15,689 nucleotides of DNA from NCBI GenBank assembly GCA_903837305.1, contig CAILUB010000005.1, positions 1-15,689 of the forward strand. Reading direction: 5' to 3'. The notes under the pieces were generated by a model, which did no database searches, was not told the origin of the DNA, and saw only the letters and a program-made list of their open reading frames with translations. Below, in pieces: positions 1 through 7,265 of the stretch. Positions within the stretch are counted from its first letter, which is position 1. Each line of letters begins with the position of its first letter. The DNA is from an uncultured Cytophagaceae bacterium. GTDB lineage: Bacteria; Bacteroidota; Bacteroidia; Cytophagales; Spirosomataceae. Position numbers and translations under genes: made by a program.

Positions 1-1
1 A

Positions 2-277
2 ACAAATCAAAATTATCCTAATCCTAATACTGTTTTTTATAGTGAGTTTTTTACGGTGATGATTTTTGTTGACGTATTTTTACTGTTGGTTTCGTTCCTG
101 TACCATTTCTCCTTTTTCTCAATTTTTAGAAATGCCAGTTTTATCATTACTACGATTTTATTGAGGATGTCTTTGACCTCGGAAAGGCCCGTAAATTATC
201 TGTTGATTTTTGTCGGTTTTGCTTTTTCAATTGTTTCCTTTTATTTCATTAGTAGAAGTAGAACAATCACAACATAA
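2..277 (+). CDS. Membrane protein, C-terminal part (cut by left edge)
   Basis: The reading frame is open from the first complete codon at base 2 to the TAA at 275-277, so the true start lies outside the window. The GTG at 56 and ATG at 59 are probably internal codons. The visible 91 residues contain two strongly hydrophobic stretches, one rich in Phe/Leu/Val right after the ATG at 59 and a second near the end beginning NYLLIFVGF. Between them is a short polar linker with RMSLTSERP, and the tail is basic (SRSRT). This looks like the last two membrane helices of a larger integral membrane protein. I do not recognise the family and propose no function. It lies 22 bases upstream of the deacetylase-like gene in the same direction and could be co-transcribed with it. 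Confidence 0.6.
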   Translation, partial: TNQNYPNPNTVFYSEFFTVMIFVDVFLLLVSFLYHFSFFSIFRNASFIITTILLRMSLTSERPVNYLLIFVGFAFSIVSFYFISRSRTITT

Positions 278-299
278 GAAATAAGCATCTACATTTTGT

Positions 300-1202
300 A
301 TGATCAGAATTGCATTTGATCCCATTTATGCGCATGAATTACCGGAAAACCACCGGTTTCCTATGTTGAAATATGAGTTAATTCCTGCTCAATTAATCCA
401 CGAAGGCACCTGCAGTCCAGAACAATTTTTTTCGCCTAAAGAGTGTGTTGAGGAAGTAATTCTCTGGACACATGAAAAAGAGTATCTAACAAAGTTACAA
501 GAACAATCACTCAGTCCATCTGAACAACGCCGCATAGGTTTTCCGCAATCAGATCAGCTTGTCCGCCGGGAGTTAATCATTACTCAAGGCACCATTGATG
601 CTTGTCATTTTGCCCTCGAATCTGGAGTTTCTTTGAATGTAGCGGGTGGCACACACCATGCCTTTGCAGACAGAGGAGAGGGTTTTTGTCTTTTAAATGA
701 TATGGCTGTTGCGTCTACTTATTTGTTGAGGCGCGGTTTGGCCCATAAAATTCTGATAGTTGATTTAGATGTGCATCAAGGGAATGGCACTGCCGCTCTG
801 ATGCAAAATGAATCGCGTGTTTTTACTTTTAGTATGCACGGAGCCACAAATTATCCTTTTCACAAAGAGAAATCGGATCTCGACATTGGGCTAGTAGATG
901 GTACAGACGGAGACGCTTATTTATCGATTTTGACTGAAACACTGCCGCGATTGATAGAAGAGGAAAATCCTGATTTTATTTTTTACCTGGCCGGTGTGGA
1001 CATCTTAGAAACAGATAAGTTAGGTCGATTGTCTGTGAGTTTGGCTGATTGCAAGCAACGTGATCGTTTCGTTTTCAGCTTATGTAAACAGCATCAAATA
1101 CCTGTGGTTGTTGCACTGGGTGGCGGCTATTCACCTGACATAAAAGATATCGTGGAAGCCCACTGCAACACGTTTCGATTGGCGATGGATCTGTTTAGTT
1201 AG
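300..1202 (+). CDS. HDAC11-like (class IV) histone deacetylase family protein
   Basis: This 300-residue protein is a complete arginase/deacetylase-fold, zinc-dependent amidohydrolase. Visible motifs are GGTHHAF (residues 116-122, with the His pair 119-120), GFCLLND (128-134), DLDVHQGNGT (155-164, zinc ligands D157 and H159), AGVD (231-234, third ligand D234) and GGGY (274-277, transition-state Tyr 277). Segments such as DRGEGFC, SDLDI and AGVDILETDKLGRLS resemble human HDAC11 more than AcuC or the class II enzymes, so I place it in class IV. HDAC11 is known as an efficient lysine defatty-acylase; whether this bacterial relative shares that activity is inference. There is no signal peptide, so it should be cytoplasmic. 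The ATG at 300 is the only start that gives the canonical N-terminus. It ends 5 bases before the convergent M19 peptidase gene. Confidence 0.92.
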   Translation: MIRIAFDPIYAHELPENHRFPMLKYELIPAQLIHEGTCSPEQFFSPKECVEEVILWTHEKEYLTKLQEQSLSPSEQRRIGFPQSDQLVRRELIITQGTIDACHFALESGVSLNVAGGTHHAFADRGEGFCLLNDMAVASTYLLRRGLAHKILIVDLDVHQGNGTAALMQNESRVFTFSMHGATNYPFHKEKSDLDIGLVDGTDGDAYLSILTETLPRLIEEENPDFIFYLAGVDILETDKLGRLSVSLADCKQRDRFVFSLCKQHQIPVVVALGGGYSPDIKDIVEAHCNTFRLAMDLFS

Positions 1203-1207
1203 TCCGA

Positions 1208-2350
1208 TTATCTATTTGCCTTATATACGCGTAAAAAATTACCCCCTAATACCTTTTTGATATCCTTGTTCGAATAGCCTCGCGCGATTAGAGCCTGAGT
1301 AAAAAGAGGATAATCAAGTACTGTTTTCAGCTGCTTTGGAGCCGAATTAATGCCATCAAAATCAGAGCCTAATCCCACGTGATCTACCCCAATGAGTTTT
1401 ACGATGTGGTCAAAATGCTTCATCAATTGTTCTAGGTCTGGTTTGATGGCTCCACTCTCTTGTGGGTATTTATCCGAAACGACGGTGAAAGCATATTCCG
1501 TTTGCATGCCCGATTTGATTAAGGAGTCGATTTCAGCGGCATGAATTTTACGAAAGGCCGCATCTTTTTTGGAAAAATCAATATCCACAAATCCAGAAAA
1601 GAAGTTCAAATGGATGACTCCTCCATTCTTTCCGATGGCGATAATTTGATCGTCTTTCAGATTTCTAGAAACGGGACAAATGCTGTAAGCGTTGCTGTGA
1701 GAAGCAATGATAGGTTTTTTCGTCGTACTGATGACATCCCAAAATGTCGCCTCACCCACGTGCGAGACATCTACGATCATTCCCAGTTGGTTCATTTTCT
1801 GCACGACCGTTTTGCCAAAATCCGTCAGTCCCTTCTTCTCCTTAAAATCCGGATTTTTCTCATCCGCATGGGAGCTCGCCCAGCCAGGAGAATTATTCCA
1901 AGTAAGGGTCATGTAGCGAACCCCGCGGTTATAGAATGTCTCTAGTTTCTGCAGATCACCATCGATCATGTGCCCGCCTTCGACGCCGAATTGTGCTACT
2001 AACTTTTGCTCTTTTAAGGCGCGCTTGATGTCTTTCCAAGTTTTGGCAATCACCATTTTATCCGGATTTCTCGCTGCCACCGCATACAAGCTATCCATCT
2101 CGCGCATGGCCCATGCATAAGGATTCACTTTCTGCCCGTCACACCAAACCGAAAACAGCTGGTAATCCACCCCGCCCTTCTTAAATCGCGCTAAATCCGA
2201 GTGATTTATCCCACTTAAATCCTGATCTAATGACACATTCTTCTCTATGCAGGCCGTCAAGCAATCGTTGTGGGTATCGACTAGAATGGATTTGAAATGG
2301 ATGTCTTGCGCGAAAGTGGCAAAGGAAAGGAAGAGAAAAAGGTATTTCAT
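1208..2350 (-). CDS. Membrane dipeptidase (peptidase family M19), exported
   Basis: This is a renal-dipeptidase-type zinc metallopeptidase that cleaves dipeptides, often with a D- or dehydro-residue at the C-terminal side. In numbering from a TTG at 2362, the binuclear zinc site is clear: H31 and D33 in DTHND, bridging E128 in GVEGGH, H201 in DVSHVG and H222 in ASHSN, with substrate Arg 233 and catalytic Asp 334 in GSDFDG. I prefer the ATG at 2350, four codons later. It gives a compact signal peptide starting MKYLFLFLSF and ending TFA before QD, and it leaves a short leader after the promoter-like sequence at 2371-2400, whereas the TTG start would leave almost none. The protein is probably periplasmic or surface-exposed. 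The length of about 380 residues is normal for the family. It is convergent with the deacetylase gene and divergent from the zeta-like kinase gene. Confidence 0.93.
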   Translation of the reverse strand: MKYLFLFLSFATFAQDIHFKSILVDTHNDCLTACIEKNVSLDQDLSGINHSDLARFKKGGVDYQLFSVWCDGQKVNPYAWAMREMDSLYAVAARNPDKMVIAKTWKDIKRALKEQKLVAQFGVEGGHMIDGDLQKLETFYNRGVRYMTLTWNNSPGWASSHADEKNPDFKEKKGLTDFGKTVVQKMNQLGMIVDVSHVGEATFWDVISTTKKPIIASHSNAYSICPVSRNLKDDQIIAIGKNGGVIHLNFFSGFVDIDFSKKDAAFRKIHAAEIDSLIKSGMQTEYAFTVVSDKYPQESGAIKPDLEQLMKHFDHIVKLIGVDHVGLGSDFDGINSAPKQLKTVLDYPLFTQALIARGYSNKDIKKVLGGNFLRVYKANR

Positions 2351-2370
2351 GGGTTTAGTCAATTGCGTTT

Positions 2371-2400
2371 CAAATTATCAGTTTTATCTGGTTAAACAAA
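2371..2400 (-). promoter_or_regulatory. Bacteroidota-type promoter of the M19 peptidase gene
   Basis: On the minus strand a TTG (-33 element, 2399-2397 within TTTG) is followed by 19 bases and then TAATTTG (2377-2371). This is one base short of the known Bacteroidota -7 consensus TAnnTTTG. The spacing fits, and the ATG at 2350 lies about 20 bases further downstream. The match is by eye and has no experimental support. Confidence 0.5.
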
Positions 2401-2411
2401 GTTTTAACCAG
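2388..2411. repeat. Perfect 9-bp inverted repeat between divergent genes
   Basis: CTGGTTAAA (2388-2396) and TTTAACCAG (2403-2411) are exact reverse complements separated by the 6 bases CAAAGT. The element covers the -33 region of the minus-strand promoter and lies 26 bases upstream of the kinase ATG at 2437. It has no T-tract and sits between two divergent starts, so a dimeric-repressor operator is more likely than a terminator. No regulator gene adjoins it, apart from the possible antitoxin of the kinase operon. Confidence 0.55.
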
Positions 2412-2436
2412 CTACCTTCACCAAGTGGATAAAAAT

Positions 2437-2994
2437 ATGTACATCATCGCGGGTTGCAATGGAGCTGGCAAAACGACAGCCTCCTTAACTATTTTACCCT
2501 ATGTGCTTGATTGCTATGAATTCGTGAATGCGGATGAAATTGCAAAAGAGCTATCTCCAATTCATCCTGAGTCTGTGGCATTCGATGCCGGCCGCATCAT
2601 GTTGCATCGAATTGATGAGCTCATGGAAATGGAGACCTCTTTTTCTTTTGAAACTACTTTAGCAGCTAAATCGTATCATCGATTGATTCAAAGGGCTAAA
2701 GAAAAGGGCTTTAAAGTTGTTCTATTATTCTTTTGGCTTAGATCTATTGAGCTTGCCAAAGCCCGCGTGGTCACTCGCGTTAAAGAAGGTGGCCATAACA
2801 TTCCACCCGATGTAATAGAAAGGCGCTATAAATCAGGCATTACTAATTTGTTTCATATATATTTGCCATTGGTAGATGAGTGGTTTCTATATGATAATTC
2901 TAACTTAGTTACGGAGTTAATGGCAGAGAAAACAAGAGAAAAATTCGTAATCATTTACAACTTAGAAAAATGGCAACAGCTAAATCAAGTCTAG
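2437..2994 (+). CDS. Zeta-toxin-like P-loop kinase (COG4185-type ATPase)
   Basis: From the ATG at 2437 the protein has 185 residues; a GTG at 2425 would add four residues and is less likely. Walker A is GCNGAGKTT (6-14), only a few residues from the N-terminus as in stand-alone zeta-like kinases. Further zeta-family landmarks are NADEIAKELSP (31-41, with Asp 33 in the catalytic-Asp region), SFETTL (70-75, Glu 72 in the substrate-binding region), and a basic lid region ending VIERRYKSGI (126-135). Classical zeta toxins (PezT) phosphorylate UDP-N-acetylglucosamine and block wall synthesis. Many members of this short family are uncharacterised, so toxicity and substrate are inferences. The last 25 bases overlap the start of a 59-residue gene that could be its antitoxin. 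It is the first gene of a tight plus-strand series. Confidence 0.82.
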   Translation: MYIIAGCNGAGKTTASLTILPYVLDCYEFVNADEIAKELSPIHPESVAFDAGRIMLHRIDELMEMETSFSFETTLAAKSYHRLIQRAKEKGFKVVLLFFWLRSIELAKARVVTRVKEGGHNIPPDVIERRYKSGITNLFHIYLPLVDEWFLYDNSNLVTELMAEKTREKFVIIYNLEKWQQLNQV

Positions 2995-3149
2995 TGAAAA
3001 AAAATATGTCTACCTCAGAAAAGTTGGAGATAGGCATGAAACGCGTAAAAGCGGACCTCATCGCCTTCAAAAAAGAGAAGAATTCGGAATTAGTGGTGAT
3101 GCAGGGCGATAAAATCGTTCACATTAAACCGGAAGACATCCCCAATTAA
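2970..3149 (+). CDS. Small basic protein, possible antitoxin partner of zeta-like kinase
   Basis: This 59-residue gene starts at ATG 2970 inside the end of the kinase gene (25-base overlap, different frame) and stops at TAA 3147-3149. An alternative start is ATG 3006, which gives 47 residues. The protein has a charged, Lys/Glu-rich amphipathic N-terminal half (EKLEIGMKRVKADLIAFKKE, residues 17-36). Its C-terminal part reads as a beta hairpin (SELVVMQGDKIVHIKPED, 39-56), of the type seen in small toxin-neutralising proteins. No membrane segment, signal peptide or Cys is present. The overlap implies translational coupling with the kinase. The order, toxin-like gene first, is the reverse of classical epsilon/zeta. 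I do not recognise a named family; the antitoxin role rests on gene position and size. Confidence 0.7.
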   Translation: MATAKSSLVKKNMSTSEKLEIGMKRVKADLIAFKKEKNSELVVMQGDKIVHIKPEDIPN

Positions 3150-3159
3150 TTCCATTTAG

Positions 3160-3402
3160 ATGACTACCTGGAAAACAACGAATCAATCCCTTGAGAAAAC
3201 CTTCGAATTCAAAACATTCGAAGATGCGATGCAATTCATGCAGGACGCTACTCCTTATATCAGCAAGACGGATCATCACCCCACTTGGTCGAACACCTAC
3301 AATCGGGTGCAGGTAACCATTACAACACACGATGCGGGCAATCAGGTGACGGAAAAGGATTACAGCTTAGCGAAGTATTTAGACGAATTATTTAAGCGAT
3401 GA
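3160..3402 (+). CDS. phhB: Short pterin-4a-carbinolamine dehydratase (PCD/DCoH family)
   Basis: The enzyme dehydrates 4a-hydroxytetrahydrobiopterin, the cofactor product of aromatic amino acid hydroxylases. The family signature is plain: TDHHPTW (37-43) with catalytic His 39 and His 40, YNRVQVTITTHDAG (47-60) with His 57, and Asp 67 before the LAKYLDEL helix. At 80 residues it is shorter than the usual 95-105. The first helix is missing, and an in-frame TAG directly before the ATG rules out an upstream start. It follows the 59-residue gene by 10 bases and overlaps the next gene by 4 bases (ATGA). No aromatic amino acid hydroxylase gene is in the window. Members can also work in tetrahydropterin or molybdopterin metabolism, so the cellular role is uncertain although the family is not. 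Confidence 0.9.
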   Translation: MTTWKTTNQSLEKTFEFKTFEDAMQFMQDATPYISKTDHHPTWSNTYNRVQVTITTHDAGNQVTEKDYSLAKYLDELFKR

Positions 3403-3842
3403 AAAAATTACTACTACTCTTATTATTGGGCCCATATATACTAAATGCTCAACAAAAATCGGCAGAGGAAGACCAAATCAAAGCCGTTATTTTGAAAACC
3501 TTTTCTGCGATGAAAGCCGTGGATTCAGTAGCCTTGAAATCGTGTTTCACGAGCACTGCTTTATTGCAGATTAGTCAGATGAGGCCGGAAGGGAATTCGG
3601 TAAGAGATCTTCCTGTATCGAAATTTGTCCAAAGTGTTTTGTCCAGAAAACCCGGTGAAATGGATGAGCGCGTGCTTTCTTGGGGGCCTATCTTGATAGA
3701 TCATGAAATTGCAACCGCCTGGGTTCCCTATGAATTTTACCTGAATGGGAAATTCTCACACAAAGGAGTGGATGTTTTTTTACTCGTAAAAACGGGCAAT
3801 GAATTTAAAATTCAAACGCTCTTATACAACATGCAGAAGTAG
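3399..3842 (+). CDS. Exported NTF2-like (SnoaL/DUF4440-type) protein
   Basis: This 147-residue protein starts with a clear signal peptide, MKKLLLLLLLGPYILNA, followed by QQ. The mature part looks like an NTF2-like cone fold. It has an N-terminal helix region (AEEDQIKAVILKTFSAMKA, 22-40), then VDSVALKSCFTSTALL, then alternating strands at the end (IATAWVPYEFYLNG, VDVFLLVKTG, FKIQTLLYNM). This pattern is typical of SnoaL-like/DUF4440 proteins, whose functions range from isomerases to ligand binding. No catalytic set can be assigned. Its ATG overlaps the dehydratase stop codon, and the serine hydrolase gene begins 5 bases downstream, so co-translation is likely. A second exported NTF2-like gene lies at 7266. 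Confidence 0.72.
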   Translation: MKKLLLLLLLGPYILNAQQKSAEEDQIKAVILKTFSAMKAVDSVALKSCFTSTALLQISQMRPEGNSVRDLPVSKFVQSVLSRKPGEMDERVLSWGPILIDHEIATAWVPYEFYLNGKFSHKGVDVFLLVKTGNEFKIQTLLYNMQK

Positions 3843-3847
3843 TCTCT

Positions 3848-5062
3848 ATGAAAAAAATCCTCTTTGTTTTAGCAGCGTTTGCAGCGTGGAATGCTTCGGC
3901 TCAGAAGGGAGTCTATTATCCATCTGCTAAAAATTGGGAACATAAGTCGCCCGCTTTTTTCAACATCGATACCAATAAAGTAAATGAGGCGGTGAATTTT
4001 GCCATCACACATGAAACTTCTCAGCCTAAGAATTTGTGGCTTTCTCAAGCTATGCAATTTGGGAAGGAACCGTTTTCTGACCCTATTGGGCCTATGGCGG
4101 ATCGTGGTCCATCGGCTGGAATCATCATTTACAAGGGATATATTATTGCGGAATGGGGAAATCCTTCATCGGTAGAGATGGCGCACAGTGTGACGAAAAG
4201 TATGGTTTCCTCTGTGGTGGGTCTCGCGTATGATAAAGGATTAATTAGTGCTTTAGATGACAAAGTGTTTAGCTATTTGCCGCCTATTGAAGTAGCGATC
4301 GCTGAGGCTCAGTTAACTGAAAATCCAATCGCTAGAAAATCATTTATCTATCCATTTGAGACGGAGCATAACCGAAAAATTAGTTGGGATCATTTGTTGA
4401 GACAAACTAGTGATTGGGAAGGGGTATTGTGGGGTAAGCCGGATTGGGCGGATCGGCCTTCGGATAAAGTAGCTGAATGGACCACCAGAAAGCGATTTGA
4501 GCCCGGAACGGTATTTAAGTACAACGATACGCGTGTAAATGCGTTGGCCTTGGCGGCGACCTTGGTTTGGCGTAAACCCTTACCGGAAGTATTGCGCGAA
4601 AATGTGATGAACCCTATCGGAGCCTCGAATACGTGGGCCTGGACAGGTTATAAAAATGCCTGGATAGTTGTGGATGGTAAAATGATACAATCGGTGAGTG
4701 GGGGAGGACATTTTGGGGGAGGAATGTTTATTAATGCATATGATATGGGCAGATTAGGTTTATTGACTTTGCGCAAAGGCAATTGGAATGGGAAGCAAAT
4801 TTTATCCGAAGATTGGATTCGAAAAGCGACCACGCCTACTACTGTAAATACGGGTTATGGCTTCATGAATTACTTTTTAAACACGGATCGCAAGATGTAT
4901 CCTTCTGCTCCTGCCACCGCTTTTGCACATATTGGAAATGGAACGAATGCGATTTATGTGGATCAGGAGAATGATTTAGTGGCAGTAGTGAGGTGGATTG
5001 ATGATAAATCGATGGATGGTTTTCTCCAAAGATTGTTGAGTGCATTGCCACAAAAGAGGTAA
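3848..5062 (+). CDS. Exported serine hydrolase of the beta-lactamase/PBP class C fold (copy 1)
   Basis: The 404-residue protein has a signal peptide ending NASA before QK (residues 16-20). The SxxK nucleophile motif is S114-V-T-K117 in MAHSVTKSM. The second motif is Y225-N-D in FKYND, a YxN-like Tyr/Asn pair. A glycine-rich turn SGGGHFGGGM lies at 284-293, and the third motif is H361-I-G363, replacing the KTG of true beta-lactamases. This set is typical of class C-related esterases, D-aminopeptidases and amidases; a real beta-lactamase is unlikely. It should act in the periplasm on an ester or peptide-like substrate that cannot be named from sequence. It is the last gene of the first tight series, and a 95-bp gap follows. 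Confidence 0.85.
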   Translation: MKKILFVLAAFAAWNASAQKGVYYPSAKNWEHKSPAFFNIDTNKVNEAVNFAITHETSQPKNLWLSQAMQFGKEPFSDPIGPMADRGPSAGIIIYKGYIIAEWGNPSSVEMAHSVTKSMVSSVVGLAYDKGLISALDDKVFSYLPPIEVAIAEAQLTENPIARKSFIYPFETEHNRKISWDHLLRQTSDWEGVLWGKPDWADRPSDKVAEWTTRKRFEPGTVFKYNDTRVNALALAATLVWRKPLPEVLRENVMNPIGASNTWAWTGYKNAWIVVDGKMIQSVSGGGHFGGGMFINAYDMGRLGLLTLRKGNWNGKQILSEDWIRKATTPTTVNTGYGFMNYFLNTDRKMYPSAPATAFAHIGNGTNAIYVDQENDLVAVVRWIDDKSMDGFLQRLLSALPQKR

Positions 5063-5157
5063 TCTAATTTTAATAGGCATATTTTTTATTGTCAAAATTA
5101 ATTTAGTATTATTGGTATATAAAAGAAACTAATAACCTGTTCTTTAACCTTAATACT

Positions 5158-7251
5158 ATGAAAAAACTTGTTCTGCTGTTCACAGCGGCTGTTCTTTTTA
5201 TTTGCAGCATCGCATTTATCACAAAATCTCTTCCTGGCAGTACGTTGCACATTGCAAAAGTCGTGGGTGCCGTTCAAGATCTACAATTAGCTACTATTGA
5301 TGACAATTCTGGTGATTGGTTAACGTATGGCCGAAATTATGGAGAAGAGCGCTTTAGCCCTTTGGGACAAATTACAAAAGATAATGTCAGCCAATTAGGC
5401 TTAGCATGGAGCTTAAATTTAGGCACAAAAAGGGGTATTGAAGGAACACCGTTAGTGGTGGACGGTATCATGTTTTTGAGTGGGCCGTGGAGCGTGGTGT
5501 ATGCGATTGATGTACGAAAAGGAAAGATATTATGGACCTATGATCCGCAAGTACCTAAAGGCTTTGGCGAAAAAGCGTGTTGCGATGTGGTAAATCGTGG
5601 TTTGGCGATGTACAAAGGGAATATATTTGTGGGGACATTAGATGGACGTTTAGTTTCGATCAATGCCGCCACTGGTAAGAAGAAATGGGAAGTATTATCT
5701 GTTTCACATGACCGCTCCTATACGATTACAGGTGCGCCTCGCGTCATGGATGGCAAGGTAATTATTGGAAATAGTGGCGCGGAATACGGTGTGAGAGGTT
5801 ATGTGACGGCATACGATGCAATGACAGGAAAGAAGATTTGGCGATTCTTTACTGTTCCAGGGAATCCGGCGAATGGATTTGAGCATCCGGAGATGAAGGA
5901 AGCCGCTAAAACCTGGAATGGAGAATGGTGGAAATACGGTGGTGGCGGAACGGCTTGGGATGCCTTTGCATACGATCCTAAACTAAAACTCATTTATGTA
6001 GGTACGGGAAATGGATCCCCTTGGAATAGAGAAATTAGAAGCCCGGGTGGCGGAGATAACTTATACCTTTCGTCTATTTTAGCAATTCATGCAGAGACAG
6101 GAAAGTTAAAATGGCATTACCAAACCACTCCTGGTGATTCATGGGATTTTACAGCGGTACAACAAATCATTTTGACCCAATTAGAAATCAAAGGCAAAAA
6201 GCGCGAAGTGTTGATGCAGGCACCTAAAAACGGTTTCTTCTATGTATTGGATCGGAACACAGGGGAGTTGTTGTCAGCAGAACCTTATGTGTATGTGAAC
6301 TGGGCCTCTAAAGTGGATTTGAAAACGGGAAGACCGGTGGAGAATCCGAATGCCCGTTATGTAAAAAGTAATGAACAGATTTATCCGAGTGTTTTTGGAG
6401 GACACAATTGGCAAGCAATGGCCTTTAATCCGAAAACGAATTTAGTGTATATTCCAGCTAGAGAACGTTCATCATCACATGGTAACCAACAGGATTTTGT
6501 TTATGATAAGGACCATTGGAGCACTGGAAATAAAAGTAATCCGGCTAATCCAACTAACAAGGATTCCTATGTGGTGAAGTCACTGGGTAAATTAATTGCG
6601 TGGGATCCCGTTTTAAACAAAGAAGTTTGGCATAAAACGGAGAAAACTGGTTGGAATTCGGGTGTACTTACAACCTCAGATTTAGTTTTCCAAGGCAATG
6701 CGGAAGGCGATTTTAACGCCTTAGATGCTAAGACGGGAAAAGTACTTTGGACTAAAAACCTAGGTACAGGCATCGTTGCGCCTCCTATTACCTATTTAGT
6801 GGATGGAGTTCAATATGTTACCATCGCTGTGGGTTGGGGTGGAGTTGTAGGGCTTTCAAATCGAAGTACAGAACAGATAAATCCAGGGACGGTATACACC
6901 TTCGCCATAGGTAAAAATGTAGCGATGCCAGTGTATGAAAAGGAGCCAAAGAAGGAATATTTAACTTTACCTATTGAAATTTCAGACGAGCAAGTCGCAA
7001 AAGGTGCAGGTTTATTTGGGAAATATTGCGGGCCATGTCATAACCTAAATGCAGGAAATCCTGGAGGAACCATTCCTAATTTGACCTATTCACACCCTGA
7101 TATTATGGGTGCTTTCCATCTAATTGTGAGAGACGGTATTTTCTTGCCAAAGGGTATGCCGAAGTTTGGCGGAAGACTAAGTGACAATGATATTTCAAAC
7201 ATCAAAGGGTATATCCTGGCGACTGCGAAGAAAAACAGAGAGAATAAATAA
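5158..7251 (+). CDS. PQQ-dependent quinohaemoprotein alcohol dehydrogenase with C-terminal cytochrome c domain
   Basis: This 697-residue enzyme combines an eight-bladed PQQ propeller with a cytochrome c domain, like type II quinohaemoprotein alcohol dehydrogenases. Tryptophan-docking repeats of the form AxDxxTGKxxW recur at about 116-126, 168-177, 218-228, 309-319 and 521-531. The vicinal Cys pair is C141-C142. Metal ligands are E209 (GAEYGVRG) and N285 (GTGNGSPWN), the catalytic Asp is D330 (GDSWDF), and W267 stacks under PQQ. The position two after D330 is Thr, not the extra Asp of lanthanide enzymes, so calcium use is predicted. Haem c binds at C624-G-P-C627-H628, with M667 as likely sixth ligand. 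An N-terminal hydrophobic segment (residues 4-22) exports or anchors it in the periplasm. No pqq biosynthesis gene is present. The 95-bp upstream gap is AT-rich, with no convincing promoter match. Confidence 0.93.
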   Translation: MKKLVLLFTAAVLFICSIAFITKSLPGSTLHIAKVVGAVQDLQLATIDDNSGDWLTYGRNYGEERFSPLGQITKDNVSQLGLAWSLNLGTKRGIEGTPLVVDGIMFLSGPWSVVYAIDVRKGKILWTYDPQVPKGFGEKACCDVVNRGLAMYKGNIFVGTLDGRLVSINAATGKKKWEVLSVSHDRSYTITGAPRVMDGKVIIGNSGAEYGVRGYVTAYDAMTGKKIWRFFTVPGNPANGFEHPEMKEAAKTWNGEWWKYGGGGTAWDAFAYDPKLKLIYVGTGNGSPWNREIRSPGGGDNLYLSSILAIHAETGKLKWHYQTTPGDSWDFTAVQQIILTQLEIKGKKREVLMQAPKNGFFYVLDRNTGELLSAEPYVYVNWASKVDLKTGRPVENPNARYVKSNEQIYPSVFGGHNWQAMAFNPKTNLVYIPARERSSSHGNQQDFVYDKDHWSTGNKSNPANPTNKDSYVVKSLGKLIAWDPVLNKEVWHKTEKTGWNSGVLTTSDLVFQGNAEGDFNALDAKTGKVLWTKNLGTGIVAPPITYLVDGVQYVTIAVGWGGVVGLSNRSTEQINPGTVYTFAIGKNVAMPVYEKEPKKEYLTLPIEISDEQVAKGAGLFGKYCGPCHNLNAGNPGGTIPNLTYSHPDIMGAFHLIVRDGIFLPKGMPKFGGRLSDNDISNIKGYILATAKKNRENK

Positions 7252-7265
7252 ACTTAAATTTTCAG

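Noticed and set aside
1541..1945. A 134-codon plus-strand open frame inside the M19 peptidase gene, plus a second one at 1707-1916
   Set aside because: Both lie antisense to a gene with a full set of catalytic motifs and have no recognisable domain, so they are shadows of its codon use.
3848..5062. True beta-lactamase (antibiotic resistance) reading of the SxxK genes
   Set aside because: The KTG motif is replaced by HIG or W-x-G, which fits esterases and D-aminopeptidases; nothing points to resistance.
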